Source: Nereocystis luetkeana
Lineage: Eukaryota > Sar > Phaeophyceae > Laminariales > Laminariaceae
Assembly: GCA_031213475.1 (NCBI GenBank)
Contig: JARUPZ010000002.1
Span: forward strand, 5,961,049-6,025,048
Reading direction: 5' to 3'
DNA length: 64,000 bases
Position numbers and translations under genes: made by a program
The notes under the pieces: model-generated
Told to the model about the DNA's origin: nothing
Seen by the model: only the letters and a program-made list of their open reading frames with translations
Database searches by the model: none
Part shown: positions 31,701-43,700 of the stretch, piece after piece
How the letters are laid out: every line of letters starts with the position of its first letter
Position numbering within the stretch: position 1 is the stretch's first letter

Positions 31701-34700
31701 ATGGCGCTGAGGAGGCAGGTACGGATGAGGAAGGAGTACATGTATCGTAAATCGCTGCAAGGGAAGGAGGCGGCGATTTACGAGGACAAGCAAAAGGTAC
31801 GCGAGGCTCTGCGCGACGGAACCCCGCTCCCTACTGAGCTACGAGCTAACGAAGCGACGTTGAGACACGAGGTGAGACAATGCTTGCCTGCGTGGTGATG
31901 AACGCGGGTGGAGGTGAGACAGCAGTTCCCTTCCTAGCGATGTACGGGGCTCGTTGCTTCCAGCACGTCTTTGACTTTTCTTTGAAACATTGTTTGAGCA
32001 AAGCTTGCGGCTGCTCGATTTGTGCTTTACATATTATTACCAGTACGTATTATTAATAACATTATCGTACTGCCTGCGGTGTTTACTCGTGTCATCCGTG
32101 TTTGCTCGTCCAGCACGTCCCAAGGACAAGGGCGTCGACGACAGGTACTACAGCAGTACTGCTGTGTTGCTGTTTGCATGGTCGTGTATATGTGCAACTG
32201 CTGTACGCGACGGTACATAGTAGGTAGTGGTACAGCGCTCTGAGCGCGAAGGCAAGGCGCATCGTTGATGAACCACCTTGGCCTGACGTTGGTGAATCGG
32301 AATCAACCCTTGACACCATCAGGTTGAGCTGGAGGACGACGAAACAGCCAAGCAGAGAAGTTCAATCGATGACGAGTATGCGCAATCTGGCGTGAGGGAT
32401 CCCAAAGTGTGCGTGACCACAAGTCGGGATCCATCCAGTAGGCTGAAACAGTTCGCGAAAGAGATGAAGCTCGTCGTGCCGAACGCGCAACGGATCAATA
32501 GAGGTAACCACAAGGTGAGATATATGTGTGTGTTGTCTTATCGTCCTTTCTACCCAGCGTAATCAGTACACCCAGTGTCCGTCCTGATTCCTTATCCATT
32601 TTATCCCACAGAGATGCTGCTCCAGTGGTCAGACTGAGACAGAGGAAGACCAAATAATGAAGAAATAATGATAATCGGAAATTCAAGTGTCAGGCCGTTT
32701 CCTATGCGGTTCGATTTTTGAGCTTCAGATTTTGGCCCGATCGCATTTTCAGATGTGAAGTTGGCAAACGAAACAGCCTTCCTGCGGAAAAATCAGATTT
32801 ATTGTGTGTGTAGAGATTTGAGCAAACGCCGAGACCAACTGCTGTCTTCGTGGTTTGGCGCCGCGAGGAGAAGCGCTGGGTGCGCTGACCTGCGCGTAGG
32901 ACCCAAGCGTGCGAGCCAAGGCTGAATGCCTCTGGTCTGGCGGCAAAGAGACGTGGCGAGTGCGCTAGAGCCACCTGTCTTGGTATTTTGTGTTCCATGT
33001 TGTGACTGACTGCTGCTGCTGTACAGCAGTGTAGTCCACGTACAAGTACTCGTACGTATCCACGGAGAGGTGCGTGCCGAGTGCGCTTCTCTTGGTCTCT
33101 AGGCCCGAGCCCGCGCCAGGCGACTGACGTCTAGCCACGGAGGGTAGCGCCGCCCGCCGCCCGAGCGTCGGGCGCAAAGCAACGTCGCTATACAGCTGTG
33201 TCACCTTCCAACTCATCGATCGTTCTCCTGCTGTTTGCTGTCATGGATAACATCTTGAATTTAGAGAGCATGCCATTTTTCGATTTGAAAATCTGATGAC
33301 CCAGGTCGCCGGATTTTGGGCCAAAATTCGACGACGTGGGTCTTCGGATTCTCGAATCGAAAAATTGCCGGTCGGATTTTGCATATTTCGACTGCATAAG
33401 CAGGGTCATTCGTTTTTGAGATCGAAAAATACAAATCTGAAGCTCGAAATCGAACCGCATAGGAAACAGCCTGGCGGTTCGATTTTTGAGCTTCAGATTT
33501 TGACCCGATCGTTTTTTCAGATGTGAACATGGCAAATCGAGACAGTCTTGCTATCCGGAAAAATCAGATTCATTGTGCGTGTAGATATTCGAGCAAACGC
33601 CAAGACCAACTGCTGTCGTTGTGGTCTGGCGCCGCGAAGAGACGCATTGGGTGCGCTGCACTGCGCGTAGGACCCAAGCGTTTCCTATGCGGTTCGATTT
33701 TTGAGCTTCAGATTTTGACCCGATCGTTTTTTCAGATGTGAACATGGCAAATCGAGACAGTCTCGCTATCGGAAAAATCAGATTCATTGTGCGTGCAGAT
33801 ATTCGAGCAAACGCCAAGACCAACTGCTGTCGTTGTGGTCTGGCGCCGCGAAGAGGCGCGTTGGGTGCGCTGCACTGCGCGTAGGACCCAAGCGTCCGAG
33901 CCAAGGCTGACTGCCGCTGGCCTGGCGGCGAAGAGACGCGGCGAATGTGCTAGAGTGAACCTGTCTTCGTATTTTGTGTTTCACAATGTGACTGACTGCT
34001 GCTGCTGTACAGCAGTGCAGTCGTCTAGGAGTACGTATCCGCGAAGAGGTGCGCACCGAGTGCGCTTCTCTTGGTCTCTAGGCCCGAGCCCGCGCCAGCC
34101 GACTGTAGTCTGGCCCCGGAAAGACGCGCCGACCGCGCGTCGGGCGCGAAACAACGTCGCTACACAGCTGTGTCACCATCCAACTCATTGATCGTTGCTG
34201 TTTGTTGTGGTGGATAGAGCATGCCATTTTCCGATTTGAACACCCAGATTATCAAATCGAAAAAATTCCGGTCGGATTTTGCATATTCAATCTGCATAAG
34301 CAGGGGCATTCATTTTTGAGATCGAAAAATACAAATCTGAACCTCGAAATCGAACCGCCTAGGAAACAGCCTCAAGCAAGTGAAATACCAACATACCGGG
34401 TACGACAACACAACAACACAAGCAAGACCAGAAAATAAGAACGAAAATACAATAAAAACCAAAACAAATTCTGAAATGAAACATAATACAAGTGACGCAA
34501 GGGGTTCAGAAAGGCTGTTCAGAAAGGCTGCTAAACGGAAAGCATACGTACGCAGGAAGGACAGGTATCTGCTGCACGGACGAAGCAACACGAAGGAGAG
34601 GAAGATACCGGCAAACGGACGGCGGGGAGGGGAAAGGAAATTATAGTAAGAGAGACTAGGCAAAAACAAACAAGGAGGAGAGACGGGGTGGGGGAAAAGA

Positions 34701-37700
34701 GAACATAGTACTCAAGGCGGCGACAGTAACATAGGTGCCCGTCTGACCTAGAACATCGATTCGGGAACCTAGCCACACCCTTTGCCGTCTCCTTCCTACT
34801 CTCGTCAATAGCGGTGCCAAGTGTCCATACTGTAGCTGTCGCGCCCCCTCCCCATTGAACAACTCAACAAGAAACAAACAATAATCTGCTCGGCTGTAAG
34901 AGCTAGTCGAACCGATACCTCGCCACCCGATCAATCATGTCGTTTCTGCGTTGGTCGACAGCTGTATCAGTACGTCTGCCCCCCCCTCTCCCCCCCTCCC
35001 CTTGCCGCCGCTCTTGGCGTCTTCAGCTGCTTCTCTGTGCCTCGTCTCTGTGCCACCTCGCCATGAAACAGTCTGCCGCTTCGACGACCCCCCGGTACCA
35101 CTTCCCGCTGTTCTTAGCCGCCCTCGGCCATGACACCGACTCCTAACAGCAAATAGGAGCTTTCCGTGGACCCCTCGGTGGCTTGAAAAACCCTGAGGTC
35201 GTCTTCGGGACATTGGACCCAGTTCTTTTCCGGTCGGCCTGGTCCTTGGTTCCCACCAGCCATAGTCCCAGACATCATATTAATTGATTTGTTGGTGATT
35301 TTTTCGTACTTTTTCGAACATATCTCTCCGTAAGAGCACTTTTTGGCGAAACGCTCAGTAGTCGACACGGGAAGCCCGGGCACACACATTGGTCGAGGAC
35401 CGGGCGCAATCCGTGCAGTGTGGCGCCCGTGGCAGAGCGCTGAAACCTTTGTTTTCGGCGGAAGTGGACAAGACAATTTCCCTGGTTTCAGTACGAGAGG
35501 TCTTATTTCGTACGTACGTACTGGTAAAAGGTTGTCTGTTTTTCTGCCCTAGGCTCTCATGAGCATACAGCCTGGGATAAGGTGGGCCTTTCGGGTACTC
35601 GCCACGAACGGGTACGCGCCATGGAGCTCGGACCCTACCTTGCCCGCGGGGTAATGCCATTTTGACGGACGGGTACCCAGGTACCCGTTTTTTTGCCGAG
35701 TACCCGGGTACCCGGCATTATTATTGACGTTTTTTCTCTTTATTTCAAGGCAGTGCCAGTGCCTCGAGATTTTTTTTGAGTGGAAGATAGTGTGTATTAC
35801 TGCTGTTCTGCCGAAACGAAGAGTACCAACAGGTTTTATTTTTGGTTCGATACACAGCCCCCCTAAAGTTGCCTTGTCGTGTATCACTCCATTGCGCGGG
35901 CGTAATATTATGGGTTTGAATGCGCGAAGAATATGAAAATATACACGATGAGGGCGATGGTTGACGGTTTTCCTCGTCATTGGCCTTCGGACTTCCCGCG
36001 GGTGCTAGGACCTCTTCATCGAAGTCATCGCTGTTCTTCCTTGTCCGATTCTCCACTGCTGCTGCTGTGAAAGCCAGGGCCTGCAGAGTCTTTGCTGTCG
36101 TCGCTGCTGCTTTCCGCATCGCTTTCGAGGCGCTTTGCACAGGCGCCTTTGAACTTTCGGCGGGATTTATCAGCAACATCGCCCCCCACCAGCAATTCAG
36201 TTTCCTGAGAGACCGCGCCAGGATCGCTCGCCTCCTGGCTCAATGTGCCCAGCTGGTGCCGCGTGACATAATGCCGTGTGCCGTGCACGTCTCCTTTAGC
36301 GTTGGATGTAGCTAGTTGATGGTTTGTGTGGTTGGCGTGTGTGAGTGCGTGTTTTGAAAGGTTTCCTAGGGTCCTGGCATATTGAACCGGGAATACCAAT
36401 TACCCGCGGGTACCCGAAAACCCGCGGGTACCCGGGTACCCGGTTCCCGACGACGCAATTACCCGCCGGCTCCGAAAAACCGCGGGTTTTGAGCTCGGAC
36501 CCTACCCGTCAAACGGGTAGGACCCGTTCGGGTATACCCGCCGGGTACCCACTGCTGCTGCCGTGAAAGCTAGGGCCTGCAGAATTTTTGGAAGCCAGGG
36601 CCTGCAGAGTCTTTGCTATCGTCCCTGCTGCTGTCCGCATCGCTTTCGAGGCGCTTTGCACAGGCTCCTTTACAAGTTCGACGGGATTTCTCAGCAAGAT
36701 CGCCCCCCGCCAGCAATTCAGTTTCCTGAGAGACCGCGCCAGGATCGCTCGCCTCCTGGCTCATTGTGCCCAGCTGGTGCCGCGTGACGACAATGCCGTG
36801 TGCCGTGCGCGTCCCCTTCAGCGTTGAATGTAGCTAGTTGATGGTTTGTGTGGTTGACGTGTGTGATATTTTGGACGGATTTCCTAAGGTCCTGGCATAT
36901 TGAACCGGAAATACCAATTACCCGCGGGTACCCGAAAATCCGCGGTTACCCGGTTCCCGACGACGCAATTACCCGCAGGCTCCGAAAACCCGCGGGTTTT
37001 GAGCTCGGAGCCTACCCGCCAAACGGGTGGGACCCGATCGGGTATACCCGCCGGGTACCCGGGGAATTGAAATCAGGGTCCTATTTCTAGCCCAGACATA
37101 TGCCAGGTAGACAGCAGATAACATGCACAGTTCACAACGTTACGACGCTGCCGCCCATACGCTGTGCGTGTGCAACATACCCATATGCGCTGTACTGCTG
37201 TGGCTGGTTGTGTTTATCGGAGCCTGCGGTCCGTAATCCACCATCTGCCTTTTTTTTTCATACGTACGTACCCAGGCTGACTGACGTACCTGTACATTAT
37301 TTTGTGTTTTTTGCACGGAGCACGGCCCACAGCCCAGACAACTATAGCAGCAGTGCGCAGAGCATGCTTATCCCCAGCTGCCTACAGCACCACATCCCTG
37401 CCGCCCAGCAGCAGCAGCAGCGGTCAGCACCTTGCGCGTATCGCTGATCGTACTGCGGCTAGTTGATGTATCGGAGAGTGCCGTCGATCACTTGACCACG
37501 CCACCACCACACCATCAATCAAATACCTCTGTGCTGCTTCCTCTGCATATTGCTATGCGTGGTCCAACATTGCCACTACTGCTCCAGCTGAGCTCAGCAC
37601 AATGCGACAACAGCAGCAGCAGGCAGTGTACTATGCGCATGTGGCAGATCCGCGCTGTACTCTCAGTAGTAGTGTTCGTTGTTGTTCGCATTGGCATTGG

Positions 37701-40700
37701 GATATGCACGTACCTGCCGCAATGTGTGACTGGTTTTTGTTGCTCCGCACCGATCATCCCCGGATCAATATGTACGAGTCGAGTACACAACAAGTCGTTC
37801 GTACAATCATCGTGTACTGCAGCGTTCGCAAAAAACACAGTACTGGCTACTGTGTGTCCTGCACTGCTGACCGATAGATCCTATTATAGAGCCAGCTGAA
37901 AGAGCAGCAGTACACGTTCCTTTGTCGCAGTACGCGTATCTTCTGCTGTAGTATCATATCACGTGGCATTTTACAGAAGTACTGCTGTACATGCATTCAT
38001 ACCAGGATAAGCTACTCTAAAATATCCCGGCATGTGTTTTAGATTGCGTAATAACCTCAATTTGCCAGTTGTATGAGTAGGATGACTGACCGCGGTCGAT
38101 AATATTTTCCTTCCCGAGGTTAGATTCCCACGTCGTTCGCTTCTTTTTTTCTTTTTTTTTTCTTCAAATTTTGATTAATTTTGTCCCAGTACATTCACTT
38201 TTTTTTATGACTTTTTCATGCGTATGATCTAAACATACAGTTGTATGTATTTACCCAAGACCATGGAGTTTGGGCGCGCACAAATGTAGCGTGCGTTGAA
38301 ACCTTAACCTTTCACAGATCCTCCCAAGACTTGGCACTAAAGCAGTATGTTCGAAAAAAAAAATGTAAGTACTTCGTGCACGCGCAGTACGTCGGGTTTT
38401 TCGTGCAGATACTGCGAGTACTCGCAGTATTTCGAGGTTCTGTACTGCTTACTGCGGATACATCCGGGCTCGCAGTAGTTCGGGATTTCGCTACTGTGGA
38501 TACCCCCTATGCTTCAAGTGTTTCGGGTTCTGTACTGCGGGTACTGCAAGTACTGGCGGTATTTCGTCCGTTGGTAGTGTTCGTACTGCGAGTACTCGCA
38601 GTACCTCCGAATATGCCCAGTGTACTTGGAGTATGAAGTATACTTTTCCATTTGTGCACCGTGTCGACAATTCATGCCCATTGTTCTAGCAGAAAACTCC
38701 CAGATGGTAGCACGAGTGGGAGTTGGAGAAAAATGGTTTTGCTGGGAGCAACTCAAGTACTTGAAGTACTGGCAGTATTTCGGGAATACGTACTGCGAGT
38801 GCTCTCAGTATCTCGAGGATCTGTACTGCGGATATTGCCTGTACTCCCAAGTATTTCAGGTTTCGATTCTGCGGGTACATACTTGCCTGTACTCACAGTA
38901 CTCTCAGGATTTGGGCCTTCTCAGTACTCGCAATATTTGAGCCTTCTCAGTACTCGCAGTATTTTGGCCGCCAGTACTCCAATACTCTCAGTACTCGGAC
39001 TACTAAATGTACTCGGTACTCCGAATACTGGGAGCATCTATCTGTGAAGCCTTTTTTTACCCTGAGCGCCAAGAAACGTTTATTTTGCGGGAATATATAT
39101 ATATATATATATGTGTATATATACACATATAAAGTATGTGCTGTATTCTGTATTCCTGTGTGATTTCGTATCACTTCGAATTATTAAAACGTGTACCTGG
39201 TACCTTACACGTGGTTATATCGTCGAAGGCGTGAACAATGTTGGTACGTTCGTACATGTTGTACCGTCCATTTTAACTGCTGTACCAGGGTATGATAGTT
39301 TGCGCGGCTTCTGCTGTACTGAGACTCAAGACTCGCATCTGGCACGATCTCCCCTCGTTGACTAGTATCGAATTGTTGTATGCGCATTTAATTGTGTTCA
39401 GTTCACGCGGTAACAAAAAAAGATCAAAAGCCACGACGAATATCCCCTATCCCCGCCCAGTACGACCACGAGTAGTACCGGTAATCAGCGCACAGACGCT
39501 CAGTATGAGCCAAACGCTGACGCTCAGTATGGGCCAAACCCCGCTTGCTGTGGTGCCGTGTGTGCCGGTGCCGACTGGCCCTCTCGTCACTGTCACCAAC
39601 TCCAACTGCGACCTCACATTAAAAAAAGACAAGCAAACTGAGAACAGCGCTCGAATGCGTTTCATCGAGGGCAATAACAATATATATAGCATATAGCATG
39701 CGCTGTAGTTTACTCAGCCGGTCGCAAAGTAGTACGTCGCAACCTAGACCTTACGCAACTTTTGTGTACTTACGTTTACGCCGCAAACATTAAATTGATC
39801 GCCGCGAGCCATCTGTTCCTCATCAATACCCACTTAACTTACCGGTACCCACTTTTATATTATTGTAGTCATGATCCCACATTAATCCCACAAACAGTAT
39901 AGCTTGTCCCCGAAATTACATGTGTGTGTTCTTCACATGAATGATGGATGGATGCAGTTCTAAGCAGGTGTGCAGATATTTCATACGAGTAATATTTCGT
40001 TCCTGCACCACTCCCCTTGGCACTTCTCGGAGGGGAACCTTGTACAAGACACAGATACAGCAGTACTGCTGGTATATCGTACCTGGTACAGCATAAATTA
40101 CGATGAAGGGAGTTTACCACCCTAGGGTCATTCCTAAGGGCCGGTCCTAACGAGGGAAAAACACAATGTAAACGAACAAACTTTCGCTTTTTCGTAAAAT
40201 ACAGCAGTTTGAGTCCTGTCGAGGAAAAGAAACGAAAAAAAACGAGAAAAAAAAGAACAAGAAATCGAGTCGACTTTTTTACGCGGTGCAATTTTCAGAA
40301 TGACTCAACCGCCACATAAGGTGATTCCCGGCGATAGCGCTGAACAACGCCGGTGGATAGACCCAACTCTCACACGCGAGGCACCCCTCACAGCAGGGCG
40401 TTCTCGTGGTCCAACCCACTCCCTCCGGAGCGCTCTAGAAGTTGCGTCTCGGCCATAGCTGTTCGATGGCAGACGTTTGAATGTTGAGTGGCGCTCTTGC
40501 CGAAAAAATTACCGCCACAGCCGCTTCCTGACCCCCCGGTTTCTTGCGAGGACCCGTCTTGGTCATACCCTACATATCTATGCTCACGCCGTTAGCCGAC
40601 AAGCCGCGTGGCAGCCACATCCCCTATCTAGGCGATCGTGCGCTTGCCAACCGGTCGTGGAAACTTTATCAGAAATTCATGTCAACGCTCCGAGGTCCTC

Positions 40701-43700
40701 CTATGTTCCTCTTCGCCCTTGGATAACCCATATTTAATTTATTTCACCCCCATTTCATCAACAAATTAAGTGCTCTGGGACTTGAAAAAAAAGAAATGTG
40801 AAAACGGAGGTGTCGAAATCTCTATTCCTAGTTTACTGACCTAGTTTATTGAATTTGACCTATAAGGGTTAGGGAACCCACTTGTTCTTTTAGTTCTGCT
40901 CTTCATGTTTTTTGTTGTTTTCTTTCGTTTTTTTTTCCTCGATAATATCCACCCTAACCCTAACGAACAAAAAACTCACGGTTCGTGAGTTTTTTTTTGT
41001 CACGAATCGTGATTTTTGATGTCACGATTCCCGACAAGAACCTTACGAATCATGACGCCATTTTTTTAAGCTTTTCCCTTGAAAAATATATAATCACGAT
41101 TCGTGACATTTTGTCGTTGCTCGTAATACGCCTGATCAAGGCAGCACGTAACCCACGTGGCAATAACGGTATTCGAAAGCCCGTGTAAGGGCATGGCAGA
41201 CTCTGCTTTCTATGCCGATTGTGGACAACGAGCGGCTGCCCGAAGGAATCGCTGGGCGCGGGCTAACGGGCACGTTGCCGCCTCGAAACCTCGAGGAGAC
41301 ACTGCGCGAAGAATAAGCGGAATCGCCTGAGAATCTCACAGGCCAGGCCGGACAGACGACCAGCGGAATTGGAATCTCGCGGACCGGGCCTGGTCGATGG
41401 CGCGTGAGATTGGAATCTCGCAGGCCGGGTCAGGCTTCGGCTGGTTTGCTTGTATCACGGGGCGAGGTCGGCCCAGCCTGGCCGTGCCTTACGCGCGAGA
41501 GTTGGCCCTACCCGCAAATACCGTTTGATTTGAAATATGTATACGTATGTTTGTGAAATTTTCCCACTTTTGCCAACTTTTCTCTTCGTACGAGCACTTT
41601 TCGGCAAAGCAGCAAGTAGTCGGACACATGAAGCCCGACCGGACACATTGGTCGAGGTCTCGGTGCCATCCGTGCACTCTGGAGCGCGTGGCGGGCGCTC
41701 AATGCTTTTTACGGCGGGAGTGGATAAGACGTTTTCCCTGGTTTCAGTACGAGCGGCCTTATTTTGTACGCGAGCATCGGTAAATGTTGATTGTTTTCTC
41801 CCCTAGCTCCACTGACTGTACATTTTTTTGTGTTGGTGCACGGAGCACGGACCACCTCCCAGACAACAATAGCAGCAGTGCACAGAGCGTGCGTACCTCC
41901 AGCTTCCTACAGCACCACAACCCTGCTGCCCAACAGCAACAGCAGTGGGCACACCTTGCGCGTGTGGATGGTCGTACTGCGGCTATCAAAGTTGATTTAT
42001 CGGAGATTTCGATCGATCACTTGACCACGCCCAGACCACATCATCATCACCTCTCTTCCTGCTGCTTCTTCTGCATTGCTGTGTGTGATCCAACTTTGCC
42101 ACTGCTCCAGCTGTGCTCAGCACAGTGCGCCAACAGCAGCAGCAGGCAGGGTACTATGCGCATGTGGAAGATCCGCGCTATACGCTCGGCACTAACTAGT
42201 GTTCGTTGTTGTTGCCATCGGCATTGGCCTATGCACGTACCACGCATGCGACCGGCATTTTTTGCTCGGTACCGATCATCGCCGGATCGATATGTTTGTC
42301 TACTCGAGTACAACAAAAGCATATCGTTCGTACAACACATCGGTCGTGCAGTACAAGCATCGTGTACAGCAGCGTTCGTACAAAACATACTTACAGTAGT
42401 TTCTGGCTGATGTGTTTCCTACCCTGCTGACCGATAGAGCCTAGAGCCAGCTGAAAGGGGATAGTACACGTACGCTCCTTTGTCGCAGTACGCGTATCTT
42501 CTGCTGTCGTACAGGTATCAGATCAAATGGCAAATTTATATAGCAGTAACTGATGTATATGCAGTCGTACCCGTACAAGCTACTCTACTGCTGTAGGAGA
42601 TCCTGCAATGTGTGATTAGATCGCGTAAAAAACACGTTGTACCGGTTGTAGGAGCACTGCTCCAGCGTAAATATCATACTGCGGTTGATAAAAAAATCGT
42701 TTCGGAGGTTCGACTCGCACCATCCGCGCTTTTTTGTTTTTTTTTCACTTTTGACTTTTGTTGTACCAGTACATCCACCTTGCTTTTCTGAACGTATGAT
42801 ACAATACAAGTTGTGTGTGTTTTTACCCAAGGCAAAGAGTTTGGGCGCGCTTACGCGTGGTGTGCGTTAGCACCTCAACATTTCCCAGCTACTCCCAATA
42901 CTTGGGAGTAAAGCAAAGCATGTTTGAGAAAATACTGCTGTAGGTACTTCGCACACTCGCAGTATTTCGGGTTTTTGAGGTTTTGTACTCCTACTTCTTC
43001 AGATACTACTGCGTATACTGTCGGGCTCGTACTAGTTCGGGGTTCGCTACTGCTGCTGTCGTGGATACTTCCTGTTGAGCTTCAATTATTTCCGGGTTGT
43101 GTGCCGCGGGTACTGCCAGTACTAGTCCAGCAGTATTTCGTCCGTTGGTAGTGTTCGTACTGCTTCTGCGAGTATACTCGCAGTACCAAAATACCCTCAA
43201 TATGACCAGTATACTTCGAGTATGAAGGATACTTCGACCGTCTGTGCGCCGTGTCGACAATATTCAGGGGTGCTTAAGGAGGGGAGTGATCGTTTTTTGG
43301 TGGATGAGAAGGAGGGATGGTGGTTGTAGTCGTCTTCATGAGCGTCACATCAGTTTTGATTTGTCGTATGATACTGCCGCGCTTTTGTTCTGGAGAGTTC
43401 TTCACTTTCTGTTATTAACAGTCTTGTTTTAGAACAACACTACATACACATTGTCGGATGGCAAGCATAATAATAATTTTCAGGCCCATGGTTCGGTACA
43501 AAACACTCCCAGATAGTCGTACGAGTGGGAGTTGGAGCAACTTACTTTCGCGGGGGACAACTCGAGTACTTAGAGCACTGCAGTATTTCGAGCTATGATC
43601 TGCGAGGTATATGTACTGGGAATACTCTCAGTATCTCGAGGTTCTTTACTGCGGATATTGCCTGTACTCTCAAGTGTTTCGTGTTTCGATACTACGGGTA

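Noticed and set aside
42600..42740. Possible tRNA-like segment at the end of block 2 (ggttcgactcgcacc followed by a T run), also near 8290 and 38120
   Set aside because: Only a B-box-like match is present. No A box or cloverleaf could be drawn, and the match decays in copy B.
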